Positions 49,504 through 63,784 of a stretch of 64,000 nucleotides of DNA are shown here, piece by piece; within the stretch, counting starts at the first letter, position 1, and each line of letters begins with the position of its first letter. A program made the translations under genes and the position numbers. Source of the stretch: Neobacillus niacini (GTDB lineage Bacteria; Bacillota; Bacilli; Bacillales; Cytobacillaceae); contig NZ_JAUSZN010000001.1 of the NCBI RefSeq assembly GCF_030817595.1, positions 2,674,001-2,738,000 on the forward strand. Reading direction: 5' to 3'. Below the pieces are notes generated by a model, which was not told the DNA's origin, did not search any database, and saw nothing but the letters and a program-made list of their open reading frames with translations.

Positions 49504-52182
49504 TTATTTTGTTTTTCTTAACAAAAATGTTCCTGCTAGTAAAAAAGTTGGTATAGATGATAGACCGATAATCAAAAGCCAGTCTTTTGCTAAGATTGGT
49601 AAGGTGTGGAATATCGGCTGGAATGGCGGGTAGTAGATAACTGCAATCATTAAAGCAAGAGATGAGACAACCGCCCAAACAAGATATTGGTTTCCAAATG
49701 GATTTCTAGATAAAACCGACTTTTCACTTCTACAATCAAATACATGGATGAGCTGTGCCAACACTAGGGTTGCGAATGCAATCGTTTGTGCATATTGCAG
49801 GTTTTCAGGATTCTGTTTATAGACAATTATAAAGGCTAAAAGGGTAACGATACCAATAAGAAAACCCCTTGAGACGACTTTCCAGCCTAATCCTCGAGAA
49901 AATACACCTTCATTTGGACTGCGCGGTTTTCGTTTCATTACATCCTCTTCAGGACGGTCCAATCCTAATGCCATTGCCGGCAGTCCATCCGTCACTAAAT
50001 TTACCCAAAGAATTTGAATTGGAACCAATGGTAGCGGCAGTGCTAAGATCATCGCAAACAACATAACCAAAATTTCACCTACATTTGAAGCCAGTAAGTA
50101 TCGGACAAATTTCCTTATATTTTCATAGATGTTTCTGCCTTCTTCAATTGCCGACTTGATGGTTGCAAAATTATCATCTAAAAGTACGAGTGATGAGGCT
50201 TCTTTCGCTACGTCTGTTCCGGTAATTCCCATGGCCACACCGATATCTGCTGCTTTAATGGCTGGTGCGTCATTTACACCATCACCCGTCATTGCCACAA
50301 TATGACCTCTATTTTGTAAAGCCTTAACAATTTTCAATTTATGCTCTGGTGAAACACGAGCAAATACAGATACATCATCTACTACTTCCTCTAGTTCCTC
50401 AACAGACATGTTTGATAATGCATTTCCATCTAGAACCATACTTTTCTTCGTTAAAATCCCCAGCTGTGAGGCAATCGCTTTAGCCGTTATCACATGATCG
50501 CCTGTAATCATTACTGTTTTTATTCCTGCTTCCTTACACTCTTTCACCGCGTCTTTAACTTCTGGTCTAGGCGGGTCAATCATTCCTTGAACACCAATAA
50601 AGGTTAATTTATTTTCTGCTTCCTGTTCGCTAAGGATAACGGTATTCGCTGGTATAGGTTTAAAGGCAATCGCAATTGTCCTAAGAGCTTTTGAAGCAAG
50701 GTTATTGATAGCTTCTTGAACTTGGTTTTGAACACTTTGTCCTAGATATTGTGTCTTACCATCCCAAAGGATGGATTCGCTCTTACCTATGATTACATCG
50801 GGTGCCCCTTTTGTGACAATAAAATTCCTGCCTTGCTTGTCTTTCACATGCATACTCATCATTTTTCTCGCAGAGTCAAACGGGAATTCATTTATGATGG
50901 TAAACTCATCTAATAAATTTGTACGATCCAGTCCCGCTTTCATAGCACTAACAAGCAAGGCACCCTCTGTTGGATCTCCGTCAAGAATATAATCTTCATC
51001 TTTGATTTTTAATTCTGAGTGATTGCAAATCATTCCAAAAATGAGCATTTGCTGTAAGGCTTTTTCATCTTTTGGAAGTACACGAGTATTACCGCGGTAA
51101 AAATCACCACGAGGCTGATAGCCCACACCGTCGACTGTCCAAGTGTTACCACCGCTCCATAAATGGGTAACAGTCATTTTGTTTTGTGTCATAGTTCCCG
51201 TTTTATCAGAACAAATAACCGACGCACAGCCAAGTGTTTCAACTGCCGGCAGCTTTCTGACTATCGCATTTTTCTTAATCATTTTTTGAACCCCGAGAGA
51301 CAATGCAACTGTTACAATTGCCGGTAATCCCTCAGGAATTGCTGCTACTGCAAGGGAAACACCCGCTAAGAACATTGTATAAAGTTCATGTCCTTGTAAG
51401 ACTCCAATCGCAACCACAAGAACGGTTAACAATAAAGCAACTGTTATCAAAATTTTTCCCAACTGCTCCAAGCGACGCTGCAGCGGAGTTTCCTGCGTTT
51501 CTGCATTTTGGAGTAAATCGGCAATTTGGCCCATCGCTGTTTTCATTCCTGTTCCAATAACGACTCCAACACCACTACCCCTAGTGATCATGGTACCCAT
51601 GAAGGCAATATTTTCCATATCGCCAATCCCAGGGTTAATTGTCTTTAATGGATCTATATGTTTAGATACCGGCACTGACTCTCCCGTAAGTGCGGACTCT
51701 TCGATTTCTAAACTTCTGGATTCAATTATCCTTACATCTGCGCCAATTCTGTCTCCGCTTGAAAATTTAATGATATCTCCTGGAACTATTTCTTTAGAAG
51801 GGATTTTCACCCATTGTCCTTCTCGTAACACGGAAACCTGTGGCGCAGATAATTCCTTTAGAGCCTGTAATGATCTCTCAGCTCGTCTTTCTTGAAAAAA
51901 TCCAAGAAAACCATTAATAATCACAATTGCAATAATCGCAATTGCATCGATATATTCACCAAGTAATCCTGATAAGAGCGTGGCTGCAAGCAGCACTAAG
52001 ACCATAAAATCTTTAAACTGACTAAAAAACAAGAGCAAAGCAGATTGCTTTTCCCCTTCCTGCAATTCATTAAGCCCATGTTGAGCAACTCGTTTCTTTA
52101 CTGCTTCTGGTGATAACCCAGAAGAAAAGTCGGTATCTAAGACCTTTTCTACTTGATTTATCTCCATCTCATGGAATTTCAT
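49504..52182 (-). CDS. yloB: calcium-transporting P-type ATPase (YloB family)
   Basis: P2A-type ion pump resembling eukaryotic SERCA; B. subtilis YloB is a Ca2+ ATPase expressed in sporulation. It has 892 residues. The actuator TGES loop is in LTGESVPVSKHI, the phosphorylated Asp is in CSDKTGTMTQNKMTV (about residue 328), nucleotide-site motifs are TKGAPDVI and MITGDHVITAKAIA, and the hinge is MTGDGVNDAPAIKAADIGVA. About ten membrane segments are visible, including AAIPEGLPAIVTVALSLG and the C-terminal cation-ATPase domain. It is monocistronic: a 192-base gap separates it from divergent rqcH, and a terminator follows. Confidence 0.95.
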   Translation of the reverse strand: MKFHEMEINQVEKVLDTDFSSGLSPEAVKKRVAQHGLNELQEGEKQSALLLFFSQFKDFMVLVLLAATLLSGLLGEYIDAIAIIAIVIINGFLGFFQERRAERSLQALKELSAPQVSVLREGQWVKIPSKEIVPGDIIKFSSGDRIGADVRIIESRSLEIEESALTGESVPVSKHIDPLKTINPGIGDMENIAFMGTMITRGSGVGVVIGTGMKTAMGQIADLLQNAETQETPLQRRLEQLGKILITVALLLTVLVVAIGVLQGHELYTMFLAGVSLAVAAIPEGLPAIVTVALSLGVQKMIKKNAIVRKLPAVETLGCASVICSDKTGTMTQNKMTVTHLWSGGNTWTVDGVGYQPRGDFYRGNTRVLPKDEKALQQMLIFGMICNHSELKIKDEDYILDGDPTEGALLVSAMKAGLDRTNLLDEFTIINEFPFDSARKMMSMHVKDKQGRNFIVTKGAPDVIIGKSESILWDGKTQYLGQSVQNQVQEAINNLASKALRTIAIAFKPIPANTVILSEQEAENKLTFIGVQGMIDPPRPEVKDAVKECKEAGIKTVMITGDHVITAKAIASQLGILTKKSMVLDGNALSNMSVEELEEVVDDVSVFARVSPEHKLKIVKALQNRGHIVAMTGDGVNDAPAIKAADIGVAMGITGTDVAKEASSLVLLDDNFATIKSAIEEGRNIYENIRKFVRYLLASNVGEILVMLFAMILALPLPLVPIQILWVNLVTDGLPAMALGLDRPEEDVMKRKPRSPNEGVFSRGLGWKVVSRGFLIGIVTLLAFIIVYKQNPENLQYAQTIAFATLVLAQLIHVFDCRSEKSVLSRNPFGNQYLVWAVVSSLALMIAVIYYPPFQPIFHTLPILAKDWLLIIGLSSIPTFLLAGTFLLRKTK

Positions 52183-52307
52183 CCGACCATCTCACTTCCC
52201 CCATTAATTATATGAGACATGCTCTAAAGAAAGCTTATTCAGCCTCGTCCCAAAAAATGCTATGATAATTAAGAAGAGTTATGATATCCGCATGAACAAG
52301 ATAAAAT

Positions 52308-52337
52308 AAGACATACTCTAACCTTGTAAGTTATACT
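52308..52337 (+). promoter_or_regulatory. candidate rqcH promoter
   Basis: AAGACA (52308-52313), 18-nt spacer, TATACT (52332-52337), 37 bases upstream of the rqcH start. The hexamers match SigA consensus at 4/6 and 5/6. Confidence 0.4.
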
Positions 52338-52374
52338 TAAGAAATAAATATGTATTAAGCAAAGGATGTTTTCC

Positions 52375-54084
52375 ATGTCATTTGATGGTTTATTTACAAA
52401 AGCAATGGTTGATGAACTCACGCGCACTCTAAAAGGCGGCAGAATCAACAAAGTACATCAGCCTTATAAAAATGAAGTAATTCTAACAATCCGCGCAAAT
52501 GGAGTGAACCAAAAATTATTATTTTCAGCGCACCCCAGCTACGCACGTGTACAGCTAACGAATGAAGCATATGAAAACCCCAGCGAACCGCCAATGTTCT
52601 GTATGCTGCTAAGAAAGCATATTGAGGGCTATATATTAGAGGATGTATACCAAGTAGAAAATGATCGGATGATTATTTTTGAAATCAAGGGCAGGAATGA
52701 AATCGGTGATGTCAGCTACAAACAGCTAATCATCGAAATCATGGGAAGACACAGTAATATTGTACTGGTTGATAAAACGAGGAATATCATTCTCGATAGT
52801 GTTAAGCACGTGTCATTTGCGGTAAATAGTCACAGAGCGATATTGCCAGGGCAGACATATATTTACCCGCCAGAACAAAACAAACAAAACCCTTTTATGG
52901 TTGGTACTGATGAAATATTGAGAAAGATTGATTTTAATAGCGGTAAGCTTGATAAGCAAATTGTTGAGCATTTTGCTGGAACCTCACCATTATTCGCAAA
53001 AGAAGTTATTTACCAAAGCGGCATTGCTAACCGAGCAACCATACCGACAGCGTTCCTTCAGTTGATAGAAAGAATCAAGAGTGGAGAGCTTGTGCCTTCT
53101 ATCATGTCAACAGATAATAAAGAAGTGTTCTACCTCTTTCCTCTACAGCATATTAAAGGAGAAGTAAAAACCTTTTCCACCTTAAGCGAGATGCTTGACC
53201 GTTTTTATTTTGGAAAGGCTGAACGGGACAGGGTAAAGCAGCAAGGAAATGATATTGAGCGGTTAATCATCAATGAAAAAGAAAAAAATGAGAAAAAAAT
53301 TGAAAAGTTAGAGAGCACATTAAGGGAGGCTGAAAAAGCAGATCAGCTTCAACGTTTTGGGGAATTGTTAACGGCAAATCTTTATGCTGCAAAAAAAGGG
53401 ATGAAAGATATCGAAGTAATTGATTATTACGATGAAATGGGCGGCACAGTTGTCATACCCTTAGATCCACGGAAAACGCCATCAGAAAATGCCCAAAAAT
53501 ATTTTTCTAAATACCAGAAGGCCAAAAACTCTGTTTCCATCGTGATTGAACAAATTGACAAAGCTCGTGAGGAAGTCCTTTATTTTGAAAATTTACTGCA
53601 GCAAGTGCAGTCAGCTTCCCCTAAAGACATTCAGGAAATTCGCGAGGAACTGGTTGAAGGGGGATATATCCGCGACCGCCAAAGACGAAATGCGAAAAAG
53701 ATAACAAATGCTAAACCTATTTTAGACCATTACCTTTCTTCTGATGGCACTGAAATGATTGTTGGTAAAAATAATAAACAAAATGATTATTTGACCAACA
53801 AACTTGCTGCAAGAGATGAGATTTGGCTTCATACCAAAGACATTCCTGGCTCTCATGTGGTCATTCGCAGTAAAGAACCATCCGAAGCAACTGTGCATGA
53901 AGCAGCAAAATTAGCTGCCTATTTTAGTAAAGCTCGAAACTCCAGTTCCGTACCAGTAGATTATACAAAGGTGCGGTATGTTAAAAAACCAAGCGGTGCA
54001 AAGCCTGGCTTTGTTATTTACGATAATCAACAGACAGTATATGTTACCCCTGAAGAAGAATTGGTTCTTAAACTTAAGAAATAA
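52375..54084 (+). CDS. rqcH: RqcH (NFACT family; formerly FbpA/YloA)
   Basis: Ribosome-associated quality control factor that binds stalled 50S subunits and recruits tRNA-Ala to add C-terminal alanine tails. It has 569 residues. The NFACT-N domain begins [20 protein letters not shown], a coiled coil lies near 285-325 ([20 protein letters not shown]), and the C-terminal NFACT-R domain carries [20 protein letters not shown] and [21 protein letters not shown] use the second ATG, nine bases after AAAGG. It is on the plus strand between yloB and pyrE; the cys cluster that separates it from pyrE in B. subtilis is missing. Confidence 0.95.
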   Translation: MSFDGLFTKAMVDELTRTLKGGRINKVHQPYKNEVILTIRANGVNQKLLFSAHPSYARVQLTNEAYENPSEPPMFCMLLRKHIEGYILEDVYQVENDRMIIFEIKGRNEIGDVSYKQLIIEIMGRHSNIVLVDKTRNIILDSVKHVSFAVNSHRAILPGQTYIYPPEQNKQNPFMVGTDEILRKIDFNSGKLDKQIVEHFAGTSPLFAKEVIYQSGIANRATIPTAFLQLIERIKSGELVPSIMSTDNKEVFYLFPLQHIKGEVKTFSTLSEMLDRFYFGKAERDRVKQQGNDIERLIINEKEKNEKKIEKLESTLREAEKADQLQRFGELLTANLYAAKKGMKDIEVIDYYDEMGGTVVIPLDPRKTPSENAQKYFSKYQKAKNSVSIVIEQIDKAREEVLYFENLLQQVQSASPKDIQEIREELVEGGYIRDRQRRNAKKITNAKPILDHYLSSDGTEMIVGKNNKQNDYLTNKLAARDEIWLHTKDIPGSHVVIRSKEPSEATVHEAAKLAAYFSKARNSSSVPVDYTKVRYVKKPSGAKPGFVIYDNQQTVYVTPEEELVLKLKK

Positions 54085-54091
54085 TAAATAT

Positions 54092-54109
54092 GCCCCGGAT
54101 ACCCGGGGC
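54092..54109. terminator. bidirectional terminator between rqcH and pyrE
   Basis: GCCCCGG (54092-54098) and CCGGGGC (54103-54109) with a 4-nt loop. It lies between two convergent genes, 7 nt from each stop, with TATTGTTTTATT on the plus side and ATATTTATTATTT on the minus side. Confidence 0.85.
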
Positions 54110-54116
54110 TATTGTT

Positions 54117-54745
54117 TTATTCAAATCTCTTACTCCATTCAGCTGGTGCCACGCTCCATGACAGTAAGCTTTCTTGATCATTTTTGCTGATGTAGCCCTT
54201 TTCAATGGCAACCTCAACTAGATTTGCAAAATCCGTAAGCGATTCACTTTGAATATCTTCTTGTTCGAATGCTTCCTTCCCCTTTTCCAGTCCATATGTA
54301 AAAATGGAAACTACTCCAAGCACTTCACATCCAGCTTCTCTAAGTGCCTGAACAGCTGTAATGACACTGCCTCCTGTGGAAATTAAATCTTCCACCACAA
54401 CAACCTTCTGGCCTTTTTCTACTTTGCCCTCTATCTGGTTACCTTTGCCATGACCTTTTGCTTTCGAACGAACGTAACACATTGGTAAGTTTAATAAATC
54501 ACTAACCCAAGCTGCGTGTGGAATCCCCGCAGTTGCAGTACCAGCAATAACTTCTGCAGCTGGGTATTTCTCAAGAATTATAGCCTGCAGACCTTGTGCG
54601 ATAGCTTTTCTTACTTCCGGATAAGAAAGAGTCAGGCGGTTGTCACAATAGATTGGCGAGCGTAATCCTGAAGTCCATGTAAATGGCTCGTTAGGTTTCA
54701 AAGCTACCGCATTTATCGTTAATAATTTTTCTGCTATTACTTTTT

Positions 54746-54749
<4 letters not shown>
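54117..54749 (-). CDS. pyrE: orotate phosphoribosyltransferase
   Basis: Makes OMP from orotate and PRPP. It has 210 residues, starting [20 protein letters not shown] with GGAGGAGAG seven bases upstream; a ten-codon extension is rejected. The PRPP-binding motif [20 protein letters not shown] is near residue 115 and [17 protein letters not shown] near 24. It is last in the pyr operon. The ATG overlaps the pyrF stop (ATGA). Confidence 0.96.
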
Positions 54750-57141
<2,392 letters not shown>

Positions 57142-57145
<4 letters not shown>

Positions 57146-60100
57146 GCAAAAACAACCTCCTTTTCCTCTACTGCCATGGCTTCTGCCGAAAAATTCATGG
57201 ATTCGATTACTTTAAGAATGGCGTCTGCTGTATCTAATGAAGTTAAGCATGGAACTCCATTTTCAACTGCTTCACGACGAATTCTAAAGCCATCGCGTTC
57301 AGGCTGCTTACCTTTTGTAAGTGTGTTGACAATGAACTGGGCCTCGCCATTATGAATAACATCTAGCAGCGTTTTGCCTTCTGAGCCAATTTTCCCAATG
57401 ACCTTAACGGGCAGACCAGCAGACTGAAGAACTGCAGCTGTACCACCTGTCGCCATTAAGCTGTAGCCGTTTGCAGCAAATCTCTTAGCAAGCTTTAATG
57501 ATTCTTGTTTATCTTTATCCGCAACTGTAAACAATACCGTACCAAACTTTTGAATGTTCATACCTGAGGCAACTAAGCCTTTATATAGTGCTTTTTCAAG
57601 GGTACTATCTTTTCCCATTACTTCACCGGTTGATTTCATTTCCGGTCCAAGCGTGATATCAACACTTCTTAATTTTGCAAAGGAGAAAACTGGAACTTTT
57701 ACATACACTCCATTCTTTTCAGGAACGATCCCAGGTGTATAGCCTTGCTCCACAATGGAAACTCCTAAGATTGCTTTTGTCGCAATTTTAGCCATTGGAA
57801 CATTCGTAATTTTGCTTAAGAATGGAACCGTACGGCTTGAACGCGGATTGACTTCAAGGACATATACTTGATCCTTTGAAATGACATACTGAATATTCAA
57901 CAGTCCAACAATGTTTAGACCTTTCGCCATTTTTTCTGTGTATTCAACGAGTGTTTGTTTGATTCTTTCTGAAAGTGTCTGTGGCGGGTAAACGGCAATC
58001 GAATCCCCGGAATGGACCCCAGCACGTTCAATATGCTCCATAATTCCTGGTATCAACACATTTTCACCATCACAGATCGCGTCTACTTCTATTTCTTTTC
58101 CAGTTAAGTAGCGGTCAATTAAAACTGGATGTTCAGGATTGATTTTAACCGCATTTTCCATATAATGAAGCAGTTCTTCTTCACGATAGACAATCTCCAT
58201 TGCTCTGCCTCCGAGTACATACGATGGGCGCACAAGGACTGGGTAGCCGATTTCATTGGCAATTTCAACTGCCTCTGAAACAGATAATGCAGTTTTTCCT
58301 AGAGGCATTGGAATATCGAGTTGTACAAGGGCTTGTTCAAATTTATCCCTGTTCTCTGCACGATCCAAATCCTCTAGGCTTGTTCCGAGAATTTTTACCC
58401 CATTTTCCTCTAATTTTGCAGCAAGATTAATCGCTGTTTGCCCGCCAAATTGTACGACTACACCTAGAGGGTTTTCTAAATCAATAATACTCATTACATC
58501 CTCAATCGTTAGTGGTTCAAAGTAAAGCTTATCGGAGATACTGAAATCAGTCGAAACTGTTTCTGGATTATTATTAATAATTATCGCTTCATAACCAGCT
58601 TCTTTTATTGCTTTAACAGAATGAACCGTTGCGTAATCAAACTCAATCCCCTGGCCGATACGGATTGGACCAGAACCAAGTACAATGACACTTTGTCTGT
58701 CTGTTACAATCGATTCATTTTCTTCCTCGTATGTTCCATAGTAGTAAGGTGTTTCTGACTCAAATTCAGCTGCACATGTATCTACCATTTTATATACTGG
58801 AATCATACCTAAATCTTTACGTAGACTGTATATATCCTGTTCCTTTTGATTCCAAAGCTGGGCGATCGTTTTATCAGAGAAGCCTTTTTGCTTCGCTTCC
58901 TTAAGGATATCTATATCCATTTGATTCGAAGCAAGTTTTGTTTCTAAATCGATAATTCCCTGGAACTTATTTAAGAAAAATAAGTCTATCTGGCTCCATT
59001 GATGGATGGTTTCTACCGTGATCCCTCGCTTCAGTGCTTCAGCGATGTAAAAGAGTCTCTCATCTCCGGCTTTGCAAATTCGTTTTTCTAATAATTCATC
59101 ATTGATTTCTTCTGCTCCATTTAATTCAAAATGGTAGACACCAGCTTCTAATGAGCGGATTGCTTTTAATAAAGATTCTTCAAAGGTTCTTCCAATTGCC
59201 ATTACTTCTCCAGTAGCTTTCATTTGCGTTCCAAGTGAACGGTTTCCTGATTCAAACTTATCAAATGGCCATCTCGGAATTTTTGTAACGATATAGTCAA
59301 GAGCAGGTTCAAAGCTTGCATATGTTTTTCCTGTTACAGGATTAAGCATTTCATCTAGCGTTAAACCTACTGCAATTTTTGCAGCAAGTTTAGCAATCGG
59401 ATAACCAGTTGCTTTTGAAGCAAGTGCCGAAGACCGGCTTACCCTTGGATTTACTTCGATAATAAAGTAGTTAAAGCTATATGGGTCTAGTGCCAACTGA
59501 ACATTACAGCCGCCTTCTATTCCTAGTGCACGAATGATTTTCAGAGAAACATTTCTTAATAGCTGATATTCTCTGTCACTTAATGTTTGGCTTGGAGCTA
59601 CGACAATCGAGTCTCCTGTATGAACGCCCACAGGATCAATGTTTTCCATATTACATACAACAATGGCATTGTCATTTCCGTCACGCATTACTTCGTATTC
59701 GATTTCTTTATAACCGGCAATGCTTTTCTCAAGTAAACATTGGGTTACAGGGCTATGCTTTAAACCGCTCGTAACGATTTCATCCAACTCTTCTGCATTA
59801 TGGCAGATTCCGCCGCCTGTTCCGCCAAGTGTATAAGCAGGGCGAACAATGACAGGAAATCCGATTTTTTCAACAAATGCATGTGCTTCCGCTAATTCAT
59901 GGATGATTTCACTATCTGGCACAGGTTCACCAAGTTCATTCATTAGACTGCGGAATAAATCACGGTCCTCAGCTTGTTTAATGGCTGATAACTTTGTTCC
60001 TAAAATCTCCACTTCACACTCTTCTAAGACTCCTGATTTTGATAACTCAACAGCTAGATTCAGACCAGTTTGACCGCCAAGAGTAGCCAAAAGGGCGTCT

Positions 60101-60348
60101 GGACGTTCTTTGCGAATAATTCTGCTTACAAATTCCTCCGTTAATGGTTCGATATATACAGCGTCCGCAATCTCTGTATCTGTCATAATTGTCGCAGGAT
60201 TAGAGTTTACAAGTATAACACGATAACCTTCTTCTTTAAGAGCAATACAAGCCTGGGTGCCTGCATAATCAAATTCTGCTGCCTGGCCGATGACAATTGG
60301 TCCTGAACCAATCACTAAAATGGAGTTTATATCAGTACGTTTTGGCAT
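57142..60348 (-). CDS. carB: carbamoyl-phosphate synthase, large subunit (pyrimidine-specific)
   Basis: Makes carbamoyl phosphate from bicarbonate, ATP and ammonia. It has 1068 residues with two homologous ATP-grasp halves, each opening with a GSGPI(V/R)IGQ...FDYA motif (about 13 and 555), and [20 protein letters not shown] / [19 protein letters not shown]. The C-terminal MGS-like allosteric domain (about 940-1068) holds [20 protein letters not shown]. Its start lies 22 nt inside the end of carA. In B. subtilis this is pyrAB. Confidence 0.97.
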
Positions 60349-61433
60349 GTTGTGGAAACCTCCTGTTTTTGATCTTCAATCATCGCAAGAAACTGATCGA
60401 ATAAATGGTTGGCGTCTTCAGGTCCTGGTGACGCTTCTGGGTGGTATTGAACAGTAAAAGCAGGATAATCTAAATGCTTTAAACCTTCGACTGTTCCATC
60501 ATTTAGGGCGATATGGGTAACTGCCAGTCTAGTATCTTGTAATGACTTTTCTTCAACCGTAAATCCATGGTTTTGTGCTGTAATCGCGATTTTCCCTGTT
60601 GTTAAATCTTTAACAGGATGGTTAGAACCTCTGTGACCGAATTTCATTTTGACTGTATTAGCACCACATGCTAATGCAAATAATTGATGTCCAAGGCATA
60701 TACCAAATATCGGTACTAAGCCTAATAACTGCTTAATCATATGAATTGCTTCTGGGACATCCTTTGGATCCCCAGGTCCGTTGGAAAGCATAATTCCGTC
60801 TGGTCGTAATTGCAGGATTTCATCCGCTGTTGTATGGTATGGAACCACGACCACATCACAATTACGTTTATTTAATTCTCTTAAAATACCGTGTTTCATC
60901 CCGAAGTCAACAAGCACAATTCTTTTTCCTCTGCCTGGGCTTGGATAAGAATTCTTTGTAGAGACTCTTCTCACTTGGTCAATCGGCAGCTTCGTCTGTC
61001 TTAGTTTACTAATTACTTCACTTGGATCACTTTCAATCGAGCAGATAGCCCCTTTTAATGTTCCATATTGACGAATAATTCTTGTTAATTTACGTGTATC
61101 AATCCCCGCAATTCCAGGGATATTTTTCATTTTAAAATACTCATCCATCGTAAATTCACTTCTCCAATTGGAAGGGAATTCTGCAGCTTCCTTCACAATA
61201 AAACCTTTCACTGCAGGGTTAATGGTTTCAAAATCGTCTCGGTTGATTCCATAGTTTCCAATTAGTGGGTACGTCAGCATAACAATTTGCCCACAATAAG
61301 ATGGGTCTGAAAGTATTTCTTGATAGCCTGTCATTCCTGTATTAAAGACGACTTCTCCGATTGTATCCATATGACTTCCAAAACCATCGCCGATAAAAAT
61401 CGTTCCATCTTCTAAAATTAGCTGTGCTTTCAT
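60327..61433 (-). CDS. carA: carbamoyl-phosphate synthase, small subunit (glutaminase)
   Basis: Glutamine amidotransferase subunit supplying ammonia to CarB. It has 368 residues. The catalytic cysteine is in [16 protein letters not shown] near 245 and the His-Glu pair in [17 protein letters not shown] near 335. I start at [16 protein letters not shown]; its ATG overlaps the pyrC stop (ATGA), and eight upstream codons inside pyrC are rejected. In B. subtilis this is pyrAA. Confidence 0.96.
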   Translation of the reverse strand: MKAQLILEDGTIFIGDGFGSHMDTIGEVVFNTGMTGYQEILSDPSYCGQIVMLTYPLIGNYGINRDDFETINPAVKGFIVKEAAEFPSNWRSEFTMDEYFKMKNIPGIAGIDTRKLTRIIRQYGTLKGAICSIESDPSEVISKLRQTKLPIDQVRRVSTKNSYPSPGRGKRIVLVDFGMKHGILRELNKRNCDVVVVPYHTTADEILQLRPDGIMLSNGPGDPKDVPEAIHMIKQLLGLVPIFGICLGHQLFALACGANTVKMKFGHRGSNHPVKDLTTGKIAITAQNHGFTVEEKSLQDTRLAVTHIALNDGTVEGLKHLDYPAFTVQYHPEASPGPEDANHLFDQFLAMIEDQKQEVSTTCQNVLI

Positions 61434-62719
61434 ACTGTTACACGTCCTTTTTCCCAAACTACTTGCCCGTTACAAATCGTCATTTCCGGCCAACCCTTAC
61501 AATTCCAGCCAGTAAATGGTGTGTTTTTCCCTTTAGATAGAAATTCTTGTGGATTAATTACTCTTTCTTCCTCAAGATTTACTAATACAATGTCTGCAGG
61601 TGCTCCTACTTTAAGGGTTCCAAAAGGTAGAGAAAATGCCTCTGCTGGTTTTGTTGTCATAAAACCAATTAACTGTTCAAGACTCATGATGTTCTTTAAG
61701 ACAAAATGTGTATATAGAAGGGGAAAAGCAGTTTCTAACCCGACAATCCCAAAAGGAGCAAGCTCTATTCCTTCATTTTTTTCTTCATTTGTATGTGGTG
61801 CATGATCAGTTGCTATAAAATCGATTGTGCCGTCCAATAATCCTTCAAGTAACGCCTCTCGGTCAGCTTGATCGCGTAGCGGTGGATTCATTTTAAAATT
61901 AGGGTCAAGATTATCTGGGATATCATCTTGAGTTAATAATAAATGGTGTGGCGTGACTTCTGCAGTCACTTTAATCCCAGCTCTTTTAGCATCTCTTATC
62001 ACACGAACGGATTCTTTTGTGCTGACATGGCAAACGTGATAATGGCACCCTGCTGCTTCTGCAAGCAGGACATCCCTTGCAATTTGAACAGATTCACAAA
62101 CTGAGGGAATTCCATTTAATCCATTCCTTCTGGAAAAGGAACCCTCATGGACACAGCCTTTATTTATTAATGTGTCTTCTTCACAATGTGCCACAATAGC
62201 CATGTTCGCTGCAGCTGCCTTCTTCATTGCTTTTAACATCATATCTGCAGATTGTACACCGACACCATCATCGGTAAATGCAAATGCTCCAGCATTTTTC
62301 AACCCCTCAAAATCTGTTAAATCCCTTCCAAGCTGTCTAACCGTGATCGAAGCATAAGGTAAAACTCGGACACTTGCTGTTTCTTGTATTCTGTTTTGTA
62401 CCCATTCCATTTGTTCGACTGAATCTGGAACAGGTCTTGTATTCGGCATTGCTGCTAGTGTTGTATAACCACCTCTAGCTGCTGCACGTGTACCAGTTGC
62501 AATGGTTTCTTTCTTCTCGCCCCCTGGCTCACGAAGATGGACATGTAAATCGATAAATCCTGGAGAAACCAGCAATCCGTCCGCATTAATTTTTCGATCT
62601 GTTTCTGCTTCTATTTCTTTAGCAATCTTTACAATTTTTCCATCTTCTATTAAAATATCGGCCTTTGTCTTTTCGCCGTTAAATGCTATGTAGCTGGCGT
62701 TCTGAATAAGTAGTTTCAT
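61430..62719 (-). CDS. pyrC: dihydroorotase
   Basis: Zinc amidohydrolase that cyclises carbamoyl aspartate to dihydroorotate. It has 429 residues with the metal motif [18 protein letters not shown] near 57, [12 protein letters not shown] near 178, the [17 protein letters not shown] segment near 230 and [12 protein letters not shown] near 304. The ATG at 62719 is nine bases from AAGGAG; an ATG two codons earlier is only three bases from it. It overlaps pyrB by 41 nt. Confidence 0.96.
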   Translation of the reverse strand: MKLLIQNASYIAFNGEKTKADILIEDGKIVKIAKEIEAETDRKINADGLLVSPGFIDLHVHLREPGGEKKETIATGTRAAARGGYTTLAAMPNTRPVPDSVEQMEWVQNRIQETASVRVLPYASITVRQLGRDLTDFEGLKNAGAFAFTDDGVGVQSADMMLKAMKKAAAANMAIVAHCEEDTLINKGCVHEGSFSRRNGLNGIPSVCESVQIARDVLLAEAAGCHYHVCHVSTKESVRVIRDAKRAGIKVTAEVTPHHLLLTQDDIPDNLDPNFKMNPPLRDQADREALLEGLLDGTIDFIATDHAPHTNEEKNEGIELAPFGIVGLETAFPLLYTHFVLKNIMSLEQLIGFMTTKPAEAFSLPFGTLKVGAPADIVLVNLEEERVINPQEFLSKGKNTPFTGWNCKGWPEMTICNGQVVWEKGRVTV

Positions 62720-63623
62720 TTCCATACACTCCTTTTAAACTTTCTAGTGACCTCTTTAATACAGCCATTCTTACAAATACACCATTTTCCATTTGCTTGA
62801 AGATTCTTGAACGTTTGCATTCTACTAAGCTATCAGATATCTCAACATTTCGATTTACTGGTGCTGGGTGCATAATGATACTGTGGGGCTTCATCATCTT
62901 CTCTCTTTCTAATGTAAGCCCAAATTGTCTATGGTAATCCGCAGCTGTGTAGCTCCCCTTCTTTTGGTGCCGTTCATGCTGAACGCGCAGGAGCATAACC
63001 ACATCAGCCTCCACAATTGCCTCATCAATGGGTCTAAATCGTGCCGCACTTAGACTATGATGGTCAAACCATTCATTTGGTCCTGAGAAAATAACATCCG
63101 CACCTAATCTTGTCAGGGTATCTGCATTTGAACGTGCAACTCTGCTGTGCCTGATGTCACCAATAATGGCTATTTTCAAGCCTGTAAAAGTGCCAAACTC
63201 CTGATAGATGGTTAAAAGGTCTAAAAGAGACTGGGTAGGATGATGACCACAGCCATCTCCTCCATTAATGATCGGGATATTAATTTTTCCAACGAGTTCA
63301 TCAAAGTAACGATCTTGCCCATGGCGAATAACAACCGTGTTAACGCCAATTGATTCCAATGTTTTTACGGTATCGTAGAGTGTTTCTCCTTTTTGAACGC
63401 TGGAAGTTTGGACTTCAAATGGAATGACCTTTAGCCCTAATCTTCTCTCAGCCACTTCAAAACTCGATTTTGTTCTTGTACTTGCCTCGAAAAATAAGTT
63501 AGCAGAAAACATTTGTGCTTCTGGACTCCACTGCGCTCCATCAGCGAAGCGCTGCGCCTCTGTTAAAATTTGATAGATCTCTTCAACTTTAAGCTCGTTT
63601 GTGGTTAGCAAGTGATTTAACAT
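62679..63623 (-). CDS. pyrB: aspartate carbamoyltransferase
   Basis: Condenses carbamoyl phosphate with aspartate. It has 314 residues. The carbamoyl-phosphate loop is [20 protein letters not shown] near residue 49 (the common P of EPSTRT is A here; STRT is intact). [20 protein letters not shown] and [20 protein letters not shown] follow. It starts [18 protein letters not shown] with GGGGGA five bases upstream; the 15-codon upstream frame runs into the attenuator terminator. Confidence 0.96.
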   Translation of the reverse strand: MLNHLLTTNELKVEEIYQILTEAQRFADGAQWSPEAQMFSANLFFEASTRTKSSFEVAERRLGLKVIPFEVQTSSVQKGETLYDTVKTLESIGVNTVVIRHGQDRYFDELVGKINIPIINGGDGCGHHPTQSLLDLLTIYQEFGTFTGLKIAIIGDIRHSRVARSNADTLTRLGADVIFSGPNEWFDHHSLSAARFRPIDEAIVEADVVMLLRVQHERHQKKGSYTAADYHRQFGLTLEREKMMKPHSIIMHPAPVNRNVEISDSLVECKRSRIFKQMENGVFVRMAVLKRSLESLKGVYGNETTYSERQLHSI

Positions 63624-63649
63624 GCTATTCCCCCATCTCTTTTTTTTGT

Positions 63650-63775
63650 AAAAAAAGACCCTGACCATAAAAGATCAGGGTGCAATAAATCTTACCTAGT
63701 TCATGAATGTGCTGGCACATTACAATCACTCAGTATTACACCCTTATAGCCTCTCTGGACTAACTTTTAAAAGGT
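63650..63775 (-). promoter_or_regulatory. PyrR-dependent attenuator between pyrP and pyrB
   Basis: The minus strand carries AGTCCAGAGAGGCT (63761-63748), an exact match to the PyrR binding loop ARUCCAGAGAGGYU. About 70 bases on is a terminator hairpin ACCCTGA / TCAGGGT (63681-63675 with 63664-63658) followed by CTTTTTTT. UMP-bound PyrR should stabilise the anti-antiterminator and let the terminator form, reducing pyrB-pyrE expression. It corresponds to the third attenuator of the B. subtilis pyr operon. Confidence 0.92.
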
Positions 63776-63784
63776 TGATTATTC

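Noticed and set aside
49412..49678. 88-codon minus-strand frame over the end of the calcium ATPase gene
   Set aside because: It overlaps the conserved C-terminal membrane domain in another frame and continues through the terminator.
52269..52451. 60-codon minus-strand frame antisense to the rqcH start
   Set aside because: No Shine-Dalgarno; it covers the rqcH promoter and first codons.
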